Shown: positions 40,820 through 48,952 of the stretch, piece after piece
How positions within the stretch are numbered: position 1 is the first letter of the stretch
Layout of the letters: every line of letters starts with the position of its first letter
Assembly: GCF_008369915.1 (NCBI RefSeq)
Contig: NZ_VSRN01000001.1
Span: forward strand, 2,202,001-2,266,000
Origin: Dyadobacter sp. UC 10
Lineage (GTDB): Bacteria; Bacteroidota; Bacteroidia; Cytophagales; Spirosomataceae
Direction of reading: 5' to 3'
DNA length: 64,000 bases
The notes under the pieces: generated by a model
What the model was told of the DNA's origin: nothing
Seen by the model: the letters and a program-made list of their open reading frames with translations, nothing else
Database searches by the model: none
Made by a program: the position numbers and the translations under genes

Positions 40820-41469
40820 TAAACCACGCCCATTCTGACGGCGACTTTGGTAAGACCTACCGAATTCTTCACGCCTAGCTTATGAAACAGGTTCCTGCGG
40901 TGCGTTTCAACTGTTTTATCACTGATGCACAGTTCGTTTGCAATTTTATTGGTAGAGTATTCGCTGGCCACGAGGCGGAGTATTTCCACTTCTCTTTTGC
41001 TCAGAAAATCACGCGTGGTGGGTGCAGGGGCTGCACTGTACAGGTCCAGCGAAGTTTCAGCGAGTTTCAGCATTACCTCTTGCCCGTAATAAACTTTGCC
41101 TTCCGAAACGGCCCTCACAGCCCTTTCCCATTCATCCAGCTCCGATTCGAATACGATATAACCACTCACTCCCGACCGCACCACCTCCCTGACCGACTCG
41201 GCCGACGGACTTGGTGCCAGTAATAAAAATTTGAGGCGCGGGTGCATTTTCCGGATCTTCAATATCTGGTCGGCGGTATTCTCCGAATGATGCGCAAACG
41301 CAACCACAATATCGACGTCTTTTAAATATGGCAGCTGCATGATCTGTTCCAGGCTATTGCATTTACCTACCAGTTCTATGTAGGACCTTTTCCTTAACCA
41401 CTCGGCCACCGCTTCGCATTCCAAAGGATGGGGATGCACCAGACAGGCATGTGTAATAGATTGTTCCAT
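40819..41469 (-). CDS. LuxR/NarL-type regulator with degenerate receiver domain
   Basis: 216 residues: a receiver-like domain (about 1-125), a short linker, and a C-terminal LuxR HTH (SKREVEILRLVASEYSTNKIANELCISDKTVETHRRNLFHKLGV). The receiver lacks the usual acidic pair (HP at residues 12-13 in CLVHPHPLECEA, where DD is expected). The phosphorylated Asp is replaced in VDIVVAFAHHSE (Phe58 stands at that place), and the conserved Lys near GYIVFES is missing. It therefore should not be controlled by phosphorylation. It stands before the secretion operon with its own promoter and probably controls it; the signal is unknown. Confidence 0.82.
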   Translation of the reverse strand: MEQSITHACLVHPHPLECEAVAEWLRKRSYIELVGKCNSLEQIMQLPYLKDVDIVVAFAHHSENTADQILKIRKMHPRLKFLLLAPSPSAESVREVVRSGVSGYIVFESELDEWERAVRAVSEGKVYYGQEVMLKLAETSLDLYSAAPAPTTRDFLSKREVEILRLVASEYSTNKIANELCISDKTVETHRRNLFHKLGVKNSVGLTKVAVRMGVV

Positions 41470-41504
41470 TTGTTTCCGGGGTTGAGTAAGAGCATTCAGT
41501 GATC

Positions 41505-41536
41505 CAAAGGTAATGGTTACAGCCTCGTCTCGTCAA
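41505..41536 (-). promoter_or_regulatory. Promoter of pseudo-receiver regulator gene
   Basis: On the minus strand TTG (41536-41534), 21 bases, then TACCTTTG (41512-41505), an exact TAnnTTTG match. Transcription would begin near 41499, 30 bases before the ATG at 41469. Confidence 0.6.
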
Positions 41537-41803
41537 TACGGTAAAGTACAGAAAATACCAGGTAAGATTACCCGGTTTAATTTAAAAAGACCTTTCCACA
41601 CATTTCTACGCACTTTTTTTACTTTTTAACGATCCAAGTAATACCCTTAGAGGAAAACACTTACTCATAACTATATACGTTAGCGAACTTCTTAGTTGAT
41701 GGTAAAAATTGACGTAAAACTACCTGCCGGTAGTAAGAATATTTCAAATGCCTCTTTAGACTGACAACTGGAAGGCGAAATAAAATTATTTACACAATTA
41801 ATA

Positions 41804-41811
41804 TAAATTTG
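41804..41811 (+). promoter_or_regulatory. -7 element upstream of ECF sigma gene
   Basis: TAAATTTG fits TAnnTTTG and lies 41 bases before the ATG at 41852. A clear TTG at -33 is not seen. Confidence 0.4.
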
Positions 41812-41851
41812 TCGCAGTTAACTCATTTTTGTTCCTGCACTGTCCCACATC

Positions 41852-42433
41852 ATGCCCGACAACTTTGGAGATGAAAAGCTTATCGAAGCATTACAGGAAG
41901 GAAGCGATGAAGCTTTCACTGTAATCTACCATCGTTACTGGTACAATATGTTCCTGGTGGCTTACCGCAAGCTACGCAGCAAGGAAGTAGCCGAAGAAAT
42001 CGTTCAGGATATTTTCATGCGCCTATGGCGGGAAAAAGCTTCGCAGAAAATCCTCAACATGGATTACTATCTTTTTTCTGCTGTGCGTTATGAGGTGATC
42101 GACCATATCCGCCGCAATATCTCGGAAGAAGCGCTTTTTGATCAAACCCCTGATTTTTCTACACTTGGGGAATGCGACGTTGAAAATCAGATCGCTCTGA
42201 GCGAATTGATCACTGCAATCGACGAGGGGCTGCATCTCCTTCCTGAAAAGTCCCAGGAAATTTTCAGGCTCTACCGCTTCGAGCACTGGCCGCTCACTCG
42301 TATTGCCAAACATTTCAATTTGACTGAAAAAGCAGTCGAGTACCACATTACCAAAGCCACCAAGTCGGTTCGCAGCTACCTGAAACAGGCTTTATCCGTA
42401 TTACTTGCCTGCCTCCCCCCTTTTCTTTCCTAG
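41852..42433 (+). CDS. ECF-type RNA polymerase sigma-70 factor
   Basis: 193 residues. Region 2 is FTVIYHRYWYNMFLVAYRKLRSKEVAEEIVQDIFMRLWREK, followed by VRYEVIDHIRRN. Region 4 is EIFRLYRFEHWPLTRIAKHFNLTEKAVEYHITKATKSVRSYL with the HTH. This is the Bacteroidota ECF group that is paired with FecR anti-sigma factors and SusC receptors. It would be held by the FecR protein encoded next and released when the SusC STN domain signals substrate. The C-terminus has a hydrophobic tail (LSVLLACLPPFL). The gap to fecR (170 bases) contains a CCTTCCTCC tract. Confidence 0.92.
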   Translation: MPDNFGDEKLIEALQEGSDEAFTVIYHRYWYNMFLVAYRKLRSKEVAEEIVQDIFMRLWREKASQKILNMDYYLFSAVRYEVIDHIRRNISEEALFDQTPDFSTLGECDVENQIALSELITAIDEGLHLLPEKSQEIFRLYRFEHWPLTRIAKHFNLTEKAVEYHITKATKSVRSYLKQALSVLLACLPPFLS

Positions 42434-42477
42434 CTTCCTCCTTCCTCCCTTCCTCCTTCCTCCTTCCTCCCTTCTTT
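42434..42477 (+). repeat. CCTTCCTCC tandem polypyrimidine tract
   Basis: Directly after the sigma gene stop: CTTCCTCCTTCCTCCCTTCC and so on, five or more near-copies of a 7-9 base word. The mRNA would carry repeated CCUCC, the sequence of the 16S rRNA 3' tail. Same words occur at 26115-26155 and 39196-39300. Confidence 0.65.
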
Positions 42478-42603
42478 GTATTAAAAAAACATTATTGCAC
42501 ACAAACCCGCCCATTCATATAATCTTTCCAATAATTTCTAAACTTATTTAGGGAATACCCGCATTTCTGCGGCTTATGTTCAAAGACTCTACCCAGCTGA
42601 TCA

Positions 42604-43650
42604 ATGAACAATAAGGAAATCCAGTCGCTGCTGCTCAGATACCGCAACGGTGATTGTTCGAAAGAGGAAATTGCGAGAATTCATCTCTGGTACGACAAGT
42701 TGAACAAAGAGTCGCTCCTCTCGCTCGGCGAAAGCGAGCGCGAGGCTACCGGCGATCGGATTCTCCAGAACATCCGTTCAGAAATCAATGCTGAAAAGTA
42801 CCATCAGCAAACCATTATCAAAAAATGGTGGCGCAGCGGCACCACTTATGCATCGGCTGCGGCTGTGATCATTGCAATCGGCTGCTGGGTATTTTTGGGC
42901 AAAGCCAGTTCCCGTGAAGTGATCCACAAAGAAAAGATACTGGTCCAGGCTCCCGCAGGACAGCTTATTACGCATATCAACAGTTCAGATAGCACACAGA
43001 AAATTAACCTGGAAGACGGCAGTACAGTTACCCTCAGCCCGCGCAGCCAGATTATTTACCCCCGCACTTTTGCCAGCGACCAGCGTAACGTGCAGCTGGC
43101 GGGCGATGCTTTTTTTGAAATCACTAAAAATCCGGATAAACCATTTTTTGTATACAGCGGCAAGCTGATCACGCGCGTGCTGGGTACCAGTTTCAGGATC
43201 AAGACCAATGCAAAAGACCAGGCGCTGGAAGTGGAGGTAGTGACTGGTAAGGTTTCTGTATTTGAAAATAACAACTCTTTCGCGGAAAATACGGCCGGAC
43301 AGCATTCCAATGGCGTAATCCTCACGCCAAACCAGCGGGTTACCTACTTCCCCGAAAGCCGGCATTTGATGACGGGCCTGGTGGTAGAGCCGGTGAAAGC
43401 GATTGTTGCAGCTGACGACTCCCGGCTGGTTTTCAACAACATAGGAATGGGTCAAATTGTCGATGCGCTGCATAAGAGCTATGGAATTGAAATCGTATTT
43501 GCCAACGACCGACTCGCCGAATGCACATTCACGGGAGATATCACCGACTTACCGCTCTACGAAAAGCTCGACCTGATCTGCGGATCGGTGGGCGCTGATT
43601 ATGAAATAAAAGGAACGCGCATATTGATTAACGGACGCGGCTGCGATTAA
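42604..43650 (+). CDS. FecR-family anti-sigma factor
   Basis: 348 residues. A cytoplasmic N-terminal part (MNNKEIQSLLLRYRNGDCSKEEIARIHLWYDKLN) binds the sigma factor. One membrane span (SAAAVIIAIGCWVFLG, near residue 85) is followed by the periplasmic FecR domain (TVTLSPRSQIIYPRTFASDQRNVQLAGDAFFEITKNPDKPFFVYSGKLITRVLGTSFRIKTN) and a C-terminal secretin/TonB-like (DUF4974) domain (VDALHKSYGIEIVFANDRLAECTFTGDITDLPLYEKLDLIC). It would carry the signal from the SusC STN domain to the sigma factor. Length and order are normal. It lies between the sigma gene and susC. Confidence 0.93.
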   Translation: MNNKEIQSLLLRYRNGDCSKEEIARIHLWYDKLNKESLLSLGESEREATGDRILQNIRSEINAEKYHQQTIIKKWWRSGTTYASAAAVIIAIGCWVFLGKASSREVIHKEKILVQAPAGQLITHINSSDSTQKINLEDGSTVTLSPRSQIIYPRTFASDQRNVQLAGDAFFEITKNPDKPFFVYSGKLITRVLGTSFRIKTNAKDQALEVEVVTGKVSVFENNNSFAENTAGQHSNGVILTPNQRVTYFPESRHLMTGLVVEPVKAIVAADDSRLVFNNIGMGQIVDALHKSYGIEIVFANDRLAECTFTGDITDLPLYEKLDLICGSVGADYEIKGTRILINGRGCD

Positions 43651-43789
43651 ACCTAAACCCCTAACCCCTGACCTATGCTGACAAAAAAGCTGAACCCAAC
43701 AAAAAACCGATAGTGCGTCAACACTACCGGCCTCCATTACAGCCTGCATGCCCGATCCTGGACAGAGAGAACATGCGGCCAACGTCCTG

Positions 43790-43804
43790 TTTTAACAAAT
43801 AGAA
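43790..43804 (+). promoter_or_regulatory. Shared 15-base leader motif before susC-like gene
   Basis: TTTTAACAAATAGAA ends 11 bases before the ATG. An identical 15-mer ends 10 bases before the ATG of the PSCyt1/DUF1549/DUF1553 gene at 48953. It could be an A/U-rich ribosome-binding aid or a common regulator or small-RNA site. Confidence 0.5.
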
Positions 43805-43815
43805 CCATCAAAATT

Positions 43816-46800
43816 ATGCAAAGAAACCTACAATTAAAATGGTGTGCAGCACTGTGCATTGTCATGAAAATATCGCTCGCCCAAATCCTTTTTGCAGTTA
43901 TCTGCACCAGCCTGACTTACGCAGCCGGTGAGAGCCGCGCACAGGAAATTATGGACAGACAAGTCACGATCCATGCGCGGGGTGCGGAATTGAAAGACGT
44001 GCTGCGCGACCTGGAACAGCAGGCCGAGATCAAATTCGCGTATAGCCAGAAGGCGATCAAAGCAGAGCGCACGGTCAACATTCATATTGTTAACCAAAAG
44101 CTGAGCGCCGCGCTGACCACACTTTTTGAGCCCCTGAATATCTCTTACCAGCTTACTTCCGGAAGGATTTTGCTGACTTCGCTTGCCGGAACACTACCTG
44201 TTCCTGTTCAGACTGAAAAGGCTGAGGAAGCACCAACACCCGCAGCCGAGATAATCAAGGGAAAAGTCACCGACGAAACGAGCGCGGGATTACCAGGCGT
44301 GAGTGTGGTTTTGAAGGGAACACAAAAAGGTACTACCACGAATAAGGATGGGGATTTTGAAATTGATATACCCCAAAGAACAGGTGCAATACTTGTTTTC
44401 AGCTTCGTAGGCTATAAACCCCAGGAAGTCGCGATCGACAGCCGGAGTTCAATAGCCGTCGTCATGGAGCCCGAGAATAAATCGCTGGAAGAGATTGTGG
44501 TGATTGGTTACGGCGCGGTGAAAAAAAGTGACCTGACCGGCTCAGTTTCCAGCATTAAAAGCGAGGCGATCCGTGAAATGCCTGTGACTTCTGTTGATCA
44601 GGCGATCCAGTCGCGGGCGCCGGGTGTACAGGTAACGCAAACTTCCGGCGCGCCGGGCGGCGGTATTTCGATCCGTGTGCGCGGGGCGAATTCTATCAAT
44701 AGTGGCAGCGAGCCGCTTTACGTGATTGACGGATTCCCGATGTATCCTGACAACAACGCCCTGGGAACGAGCGGAAACCGCCAGCCAACCAATGCGATGG
44801 CGACCATTAACCCGAATGAAATTGAATCTATCGAAATACTAAAAGATGCCTCCGCAACTTCCATTTACGGTTCTCGCGGCGCAAACGGTGTTATTTTGAT
44901 CACTACCAAACGCGGAAAAGAAGGCCAGAGCAGCGTGGATTACGACGGCTCCTATTCATTCCAGAGCATTGCTAACAATGTGGATGTTTTGAATGGCGCT
45001 GACTATATGCGGTATATTAATCTTCTGGAAAAAAGTCAGGGCGGTAATCCACGCTATACTGACCAGCAGATCGGGCAGATAGGCAAGGGAACCGACTGGT
45101 GGGACGTGATTTCAAGAACCGGCGGGCTGTCCAATCACCAGCTTTCTTTCACGGGCGGTACCAAGGGAATGCGGTATGCATTCGTGGGAAATTATCTTGA
45201 TAACAAAGGAATTATCAAGAACACGAATTTCAGCAGGTATGGTTTCCGGATAAATCTGGACAACGATTTCCTGAAAGGAAAGGCCACATTGAGCAACAGC
45301 TGGTCGTACAACCGCTCGGGCAGCAGTAACGCGCCAACCGATCGCGGCGGGCCGGGAGGTATTGTGATTTCTGCGTTGGGACTCGATCCTACGGTCGGTG
45401 TTTATGATCAGAATGGCGGATATCAATATGCCAGCTACGATCAGCGTTTTTTAACAAATCCCCTTGCAGAGGTCATGGAGGGTTATGACAGAGACTGGAC
45501 AAATCGTTTGTTTGGAACTACTGCATTGACCATCAATATTTTAGACGGTCTGAAATTCCGCACAAGTATCGGTCTGGACCTGGTAAATGCACGCCGGACC
45601 ACATTTTACAACAGCTACACTTACCTCGGCCGCCAGAACGATCGCGAACTTCAAAAGGCAAACCGGAACAGTAATAATATTTTGAATGAAAATATCCTGA
45701 GCTACAACAAGGAAATTGCGAAAGGACATTTCCTGGACGTGACTTTGGGTTATACTTATCAGAAAGAGCTCAACTATTTTGAATCGGTTTCCACGCGCGG
45801 CCTGCCTTCCGACGATGTCGACGCTATGAATATGCAGAATGGAAGTCGTCTGTCGGTACCTAATTCCGGGCCGGGCAGGGTTGAATGGGAGCTGCTTTCC
45901 TACCTCGGCCGGTTGAATTATAATTTCAAAGATCGTTACCTGCTCACTTTCACATTGCGCCGCGATGGTTCTTCCAAATTCGGCCCTAACAACAAATGGG
46001 CGACATTCCCTTCGGCTGCACTGGGCTGGCGGGTTGTGAATGAGGAGTTTTTCAAAAATTCGGGGCTGGCTTCTGTATTTGATGACTTCAAAATCCGTGC
46101 GAGCTATGGTTTAACGGGTAACTCTCAAATTCCGGTTTACCGATCGATAGCCGGTCTGATACCGTATAATTACGTTTTGGGTGGCACACCTACCCTGGTT
46201 TCCGGCTACGGACCAAACCGTATTTCTAACAATGATTTGAAATGGGAAAGCACTTCAATGGCCAATATCGGGCTTGATTTTTCCTTACTCTCAAACCGAT
46301 TGAGTCTTACTGTCGACGCATTTCAAAACAAAACGACAGACCTGCTGCTCGACGTTTCCATTCCGCAGAGTACCGGTTTCAGTGTGATCATGCTAAACTC
46401 CGGCTCGCTGACGAACAAGGGACTGGAATTTTCGGCGAATTATAAACTAATGAGTTCCAACACATTCAGCTGGGATGTGAGCGGCAATGTTTCCATACTT
46501 CGCAACAAGATCCTTGATCTTGGCAAAAGCACACCATTTTTTGCCAATAGTACCAGCAGTCACCTCGGCGTACTTGGAAGCTGGGTCGAAGCCGGCAACC
46601 CGATCGGTGTTTGGCGGGGTTACAATTATGTAGGCTTGTTTCAAAGTGATGAAGAAGGGAAAACCTATTCAGCCAAAGCCGGCTATCCTAAATATGAGGA
46701 CGTAAATGGTGACGGAAGATACACGACCGATGATTTCAAGATCATCGGCGATCCAAACCCGAAACTGACCTGGGGTTTTAATACAACCCTGAAATACAAA

Positions 46801-47253
46801 GGTTTTGACCTGGCTGTATTTTTCAGAGGGGTCCACGGAAACAAAGTCCGGAATTTACAGCAATCAGAAATGGCCGACGGCGTACAGAAGATCAACCAGA
46901 TCGGAAATATCCTGACCGACTCGTGGACACCTGAAAATCCGGATGCCCCAAGACCTGTGATTGACGGAAGAAGAGATTTTATTTCCTTCCGCAGATCGTC
47001 CTTTTTCATTCAGGATGGTTCTTTCGTGAGGTTGCAAAATCTATCGCTGGGTTATTCGGTACCGGTTAAAACCAAATACATACGCAATATCAGGGTATAC
47101 GCCAGCGGCCAGAACCTGTTCCTGATCACAAAATACAAAGGGTTTGACCCCGAAGTGAATAACCAGGGCCAGAACAACCTGAACAGGGGCGACGATTATG
47201 ATGCTTATCCGCGCGCCAGAATGTATACAGTCGGCCTGAACCTGGGTTTTTAA
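43816..47253 (+). CDS. SusC/RagA-family TonB-dependent outer membrane receptor with STN domain
   Basis: 1145 residues. A signal peptide (KISLAQILFAVICTSLTYAAG) is followed by an STN domain (about 50-115, VTIHARGAELKDVLRDLEQQAEIKFAYSQKAI...NISYQLTSGRILL), which interacts with FecR. Next come a carboxypeptidase-regulatory domain (IIKGKVTDETSAGLPGVSVVLKGTQKGTTTNKDGDFEI), a TonB-box-like stretch (EEIVVIGYGAVKKSDLTGSVSS), the plug (APGVQVTQTSGAPGGGISIRVRGANSI...DGFPMYPD) and a 22-strand barrel ending in TVGLNLGF. It imports a glycan or other large substrate across the outer membrane, with energy from TonB. The substrate cannot be told from the sequence. The sigma and FecR genes precede it, and susD follows by 34 bases. 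Confidence 0.95.
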   Translation: MQRNLQLKWCAALCIVMKISLAQILFAVICTSLTYAAGESRAQEIMDRQVTIHARGAELKDVLRDLEQQAEIKFAYSQKAIKAERTVNIHIVNQKLSAALTTLFEPLNISYQLTSGRILLTSLAGTLPVPVQTEKAEEAPTPAAEIIKGKVTDETSAGLPGVSVVLKGTQKGTTTNKDGDFEIDIPQRTGAILVFSFVGYKPQEVAIDSRSSIAVVMEPENKSLEEIVVIGYGAVKKSDLTGSVSSIKSEAIREMPVTSVDQAIQSRAPGVQVTQTSGAPGGGISIRVRGANSINSGSEPLYVIDGFPMYPDNNALGTSGNRQPTNAMATINPNEIESIEILKDASATSIYGSRGANGVILITTKRGKEGQSSVDYDGSYSFQSIANNVDVLNGADYMRYINLLEKSQGGNPRYTDQQIGQIGKGTDWWDVISRTGGLSNHQLSFTGGTKGMRYAFVGNYLDNKGIIKNTNFSRYGFRINLDNDFLKGKATLSNSWSYNRSGSSNAPTDRGGPGGIVISALGLDPTVGVYDQNGGYQYASYDQRFLTNPLAEVMEGYDRDWTNRLFGTTALTINILDGLKFRTSIGLDLVNARRTTFYNSYTYLGRQNDRELQKANRNSNNILNENILSYNKEIAKGHFLDVTLGYTYQKELNYFESVSTRGLPSDDVDAMNMQNGSRLSVPNSGPGRVEWELLSYLGRLNYNFKDRYLLTFTLRRDGSSKFGPNNKWATFPSAALGWRVVNEEFFKNSGLASVFDDFKIRASYGLTGNSQIPVYRSIAGLIPYNYVLGGTPTLVSGYGPNRISNNDLKWESTSMANIGLDFSLLSNRLSLTVDAFQNKTTDLLLDVSIPQSTGFSVIMLNSGSLTNKGLEFSANYKLMSSNTFSWDVSGNVSILRNKILDLGKSTPFFANSTSSHLGVLGSWVEAGNPIGVWRGYNYVGLFQSDEEGKTYSAKAGYPKYEDVNGDGRYTTDDFKIIGDPNPKLTWGFNTTLKYKGFDLAVFFRGVHGNKVRNLQQSEMADGVQKINQIGNILTDSWTPENPDAPRPVIDGRRDFISFRRSSFFIQDGSFVRLQNLSLGYSVPVKTKYIRNIRVYASGQNLFLITKYKGFDPEVNNQGQNNLNRGDDYDAYPRARMYTVGLNLGF

Positions 47254-47287
47254 GTCCATTCATTTGTACCTCAGACTTTTATAAAAA

Positions 47288-48859
47288 ATGAAAAATATAC
47301 TATTACATAAAACCAGAGCATTTTGCCTGATCTTTTCCCTGCTGAGCTTTGCCGGTTGTTCAGACCTGAAAGAAAAGCCCGATTTCATTAATCCGGACAC
47401 TTTTTACAAATCTGCGAACGAACTGAAACTCGGCGTCAATGGGGTTTATGATGACCTGAATTCGGGTGGTTTCGGCTTTTTTTATGACAGATATGTATTT
47501 GAATGTCTGATAGGAGGTTACCAGGTAGGCTGGGAAAAAGGTCCGCTGCAATTCAACCTGGGTAATGTGAACCCGGCGGATGAATACATTGAAGCTTACT
47601 GGGGCATCTGCTACCGCTCGATCAACCGCGCCAATGCCATTATTGAAACGGCAGAGACAATGAAAGATCCGGCCAACCAGGCACTGATCGACAGGCTGAA
47701 AGGCGAGACGTTATTTCTGCGGGCATTTTATTATTACGGTCTGCTCAGCTATTTCGACGACGCCCCGCTTTCCGTCAAATCGACCAAAAATATCAATGAG
47801 CTTCCCTCCAACAGCGGAGGTAACCGCGCTATTATCGACCAGATTTATGCAGATACCAAAGCCGCAGCCGAGTTGCTTCCGGCGAGCTACACAGGCGTTG
47901 ATATGGGCCGCGCGACGAAATGGGCAGCTAAATCAGTCCTGATGAAAGCACAGCTCTGGGACGAAAAATGGGCTGACGCAAAAGCAACTGCGGAAGATAT
48001 TATCAACAACAGCGGCCTTACATTATATGCTGATTTTGCATTCAATTTTGACCTGGCTCACGAAAATCAGGGAGAGCGTATTTTTGAGGCACAGGTATCG
48101 GCTTCGGCTAATGCCAATGAATACAGCCAGCATTCGGCCCACTTCAACCCCGAAGATTTCCCCAGCGAGCTGGGCGGCTCGGGCTGGAGCTGGATCAGTA
48201 CAACGCAGGAATTCAGGGCAGCCTACGATCCGAAAGACAAAAGAATTGCAGGTACGTTCATCGAAAGTTACCCGACGGGACGTTTTGGAAAAATTAATGG
48301 CACCTATCCGATCGTGACATGGAGCCCGAAAGCGGATTACAATCTTTCGCGATTTGGCGGTGTAGTGAAATCGGATGCGAACCCGAAAGATCCGGCACAA
48401 ATGATCTTTGGCAAAGCATGGTCCAACAAGATCGCCGAGCTGGACAGGCGCAATTCGGCCACCGAAAAAAACACAATCTACATTCGTTTATCCGATATTC
48501 TGCTCGGACATTCTGAAGCCTGTAACGAAAGCGGGCAGGGCGATCCTTATGCTTCCATTAACAAAGTGCGCGAGCGGGCGGGCATTACTGCATTGAAGGG
48601 CCTGACACAGGCTGCGCTGCGCGACGCAATTATTAAGGAACGGATGCAGGAATTTGTATTTGAGCAGGTTATGTACCCTGAATTGCGCCGGAAAAGCAAA
48701 TTCGGCGGGCCGGTTGACTATCTGGGCAAGGAAATCACGCATTTTGCCCAAAAATACAATGTAGACCGGGTGCCCAAGGCAAAGGATTACGTACTGCCGC
48801 TGCCTGCGAAAGAGCTGCTTGGCAACCCGAATGTAAAGCAAAATGCAACCTGGCAGTAA
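47288..48859 (+). CDS. SusD/RagB-family substrate-binding lipoprotein
   Basis: 523 residues with a lipoprotein signal (RAFCLIFSLLSFAGCSDLKEKPD). The N-terminal TPR-like start (NPDTFYKSANELKLGVNGVYDDL) and C-terminal family marks (TEKNTIYIRLSDILLGHSEACNESG, REREQEF-like KERMQEFVFEQVMYPELRRKSKF, KAKDYVLPLPAKELLGNPNVKQN) are those of SusD. SusD sits as a lid on its SusC partner at the cell surface and binds substrate. Spacing of 34 bases to susC indicates one transcript. It is 93 bases before the PSCyt1 gene. Confidence 0.94.
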   Translation: MKNILLHKTRAFCLIFSLLSFAGCSDLKEKPDFINPDTFYKSANELKLGVNGVYDDLNSGGFGFFYDRYVFECLIGGYQVGWEKGPLQFNLGNVNPADEYIEAYWGICYRSINRANAIIETAETMKDPANQALIDRLKGETLFLRAFYYYGLLSYFDDAPLSVKSTKNINELPSNSGGNRAIIDQIYADTKAAAELLPASYTGVDMGRATKWAAKSVLMKAQLWDEKWADAKATAEDIINNSGLTLYADFAFNFDLAHENQGERIFEAQVSASANANEYSQHSAHFNPEDFPSELGGSGWSWISTTQEFRAAYDPKDKRIAGTFIESYPTGRFGKINGTYPIVTWSPKADYNLSRFGGVVKSDANPKDPAQMIFGKAWSNKIAELDRRNSATEKNTIYIRLSDILLGHSEACNESGQGDPYASINKVRERAGITALKGLTQAALRDAIIKERMQEFVFEQVMYPELRRKSKFGGPVDYLGKEITHFAQKYNVDRVPKAKDYVLPLPAKELLGNPNVKQNATWQ

Positions 48860-48927
48860 ATGCAGCGTTCTAAGTAAAGCATTGGGAATAAAAACTTTTA
48901 AAGGTTGTAAATTCGCTATGTTGATGA

Positions 48928-48942
48928 TTTTAACAAATAGAA
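48928..48942 (+). promoter_or_regulatory. Shared 15-base leader motif before PSCyt1/DUF1553 gene
   Basis: TTTTAACAAATAGAA, the same 15 bases as before susC (43790). It ends 10 bases before the ATG and is followed by TATTAAAAGG, a possible ribosome site. Confidence 0.5.
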
Positions 48943-48952
48943 TATTAAAAGG

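Larger units (their letters stand above)
41470..41851. other. Divergent intergenic region between T6SS regulator and ECF sigma gene
   Basis: 382 bases without a gene. It contains a minus-strand promoter for the regulator (41505-41536), a plus-strand -7-like element for the sigma gene (41804-41811), a GGTAAGATTACC inverted repeat (about 41561-41572), and CTACCTGCCGGTAG with a 5-bp stem near 41730. I see no further coding potential, tRNA or repeat of the intergenic word families. Confidence 0.6.

Noticed and set aside
16944..41469. Phage tail-like bacteriocin or extracellular contractile injection system
   Set aside because: TssK, TssN, a TssO-like protein, ClpV, Hcp paralogues and PAAR/VgrG without tail-fibre genes point to a membrane-bound type VI system.
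43707..43730. Terminator between fecR and susC
   Set aside because: CCGATAGTG / CACTACCGG forms a stem with one mismatch, but no T run follows; could equally be a chance stem.
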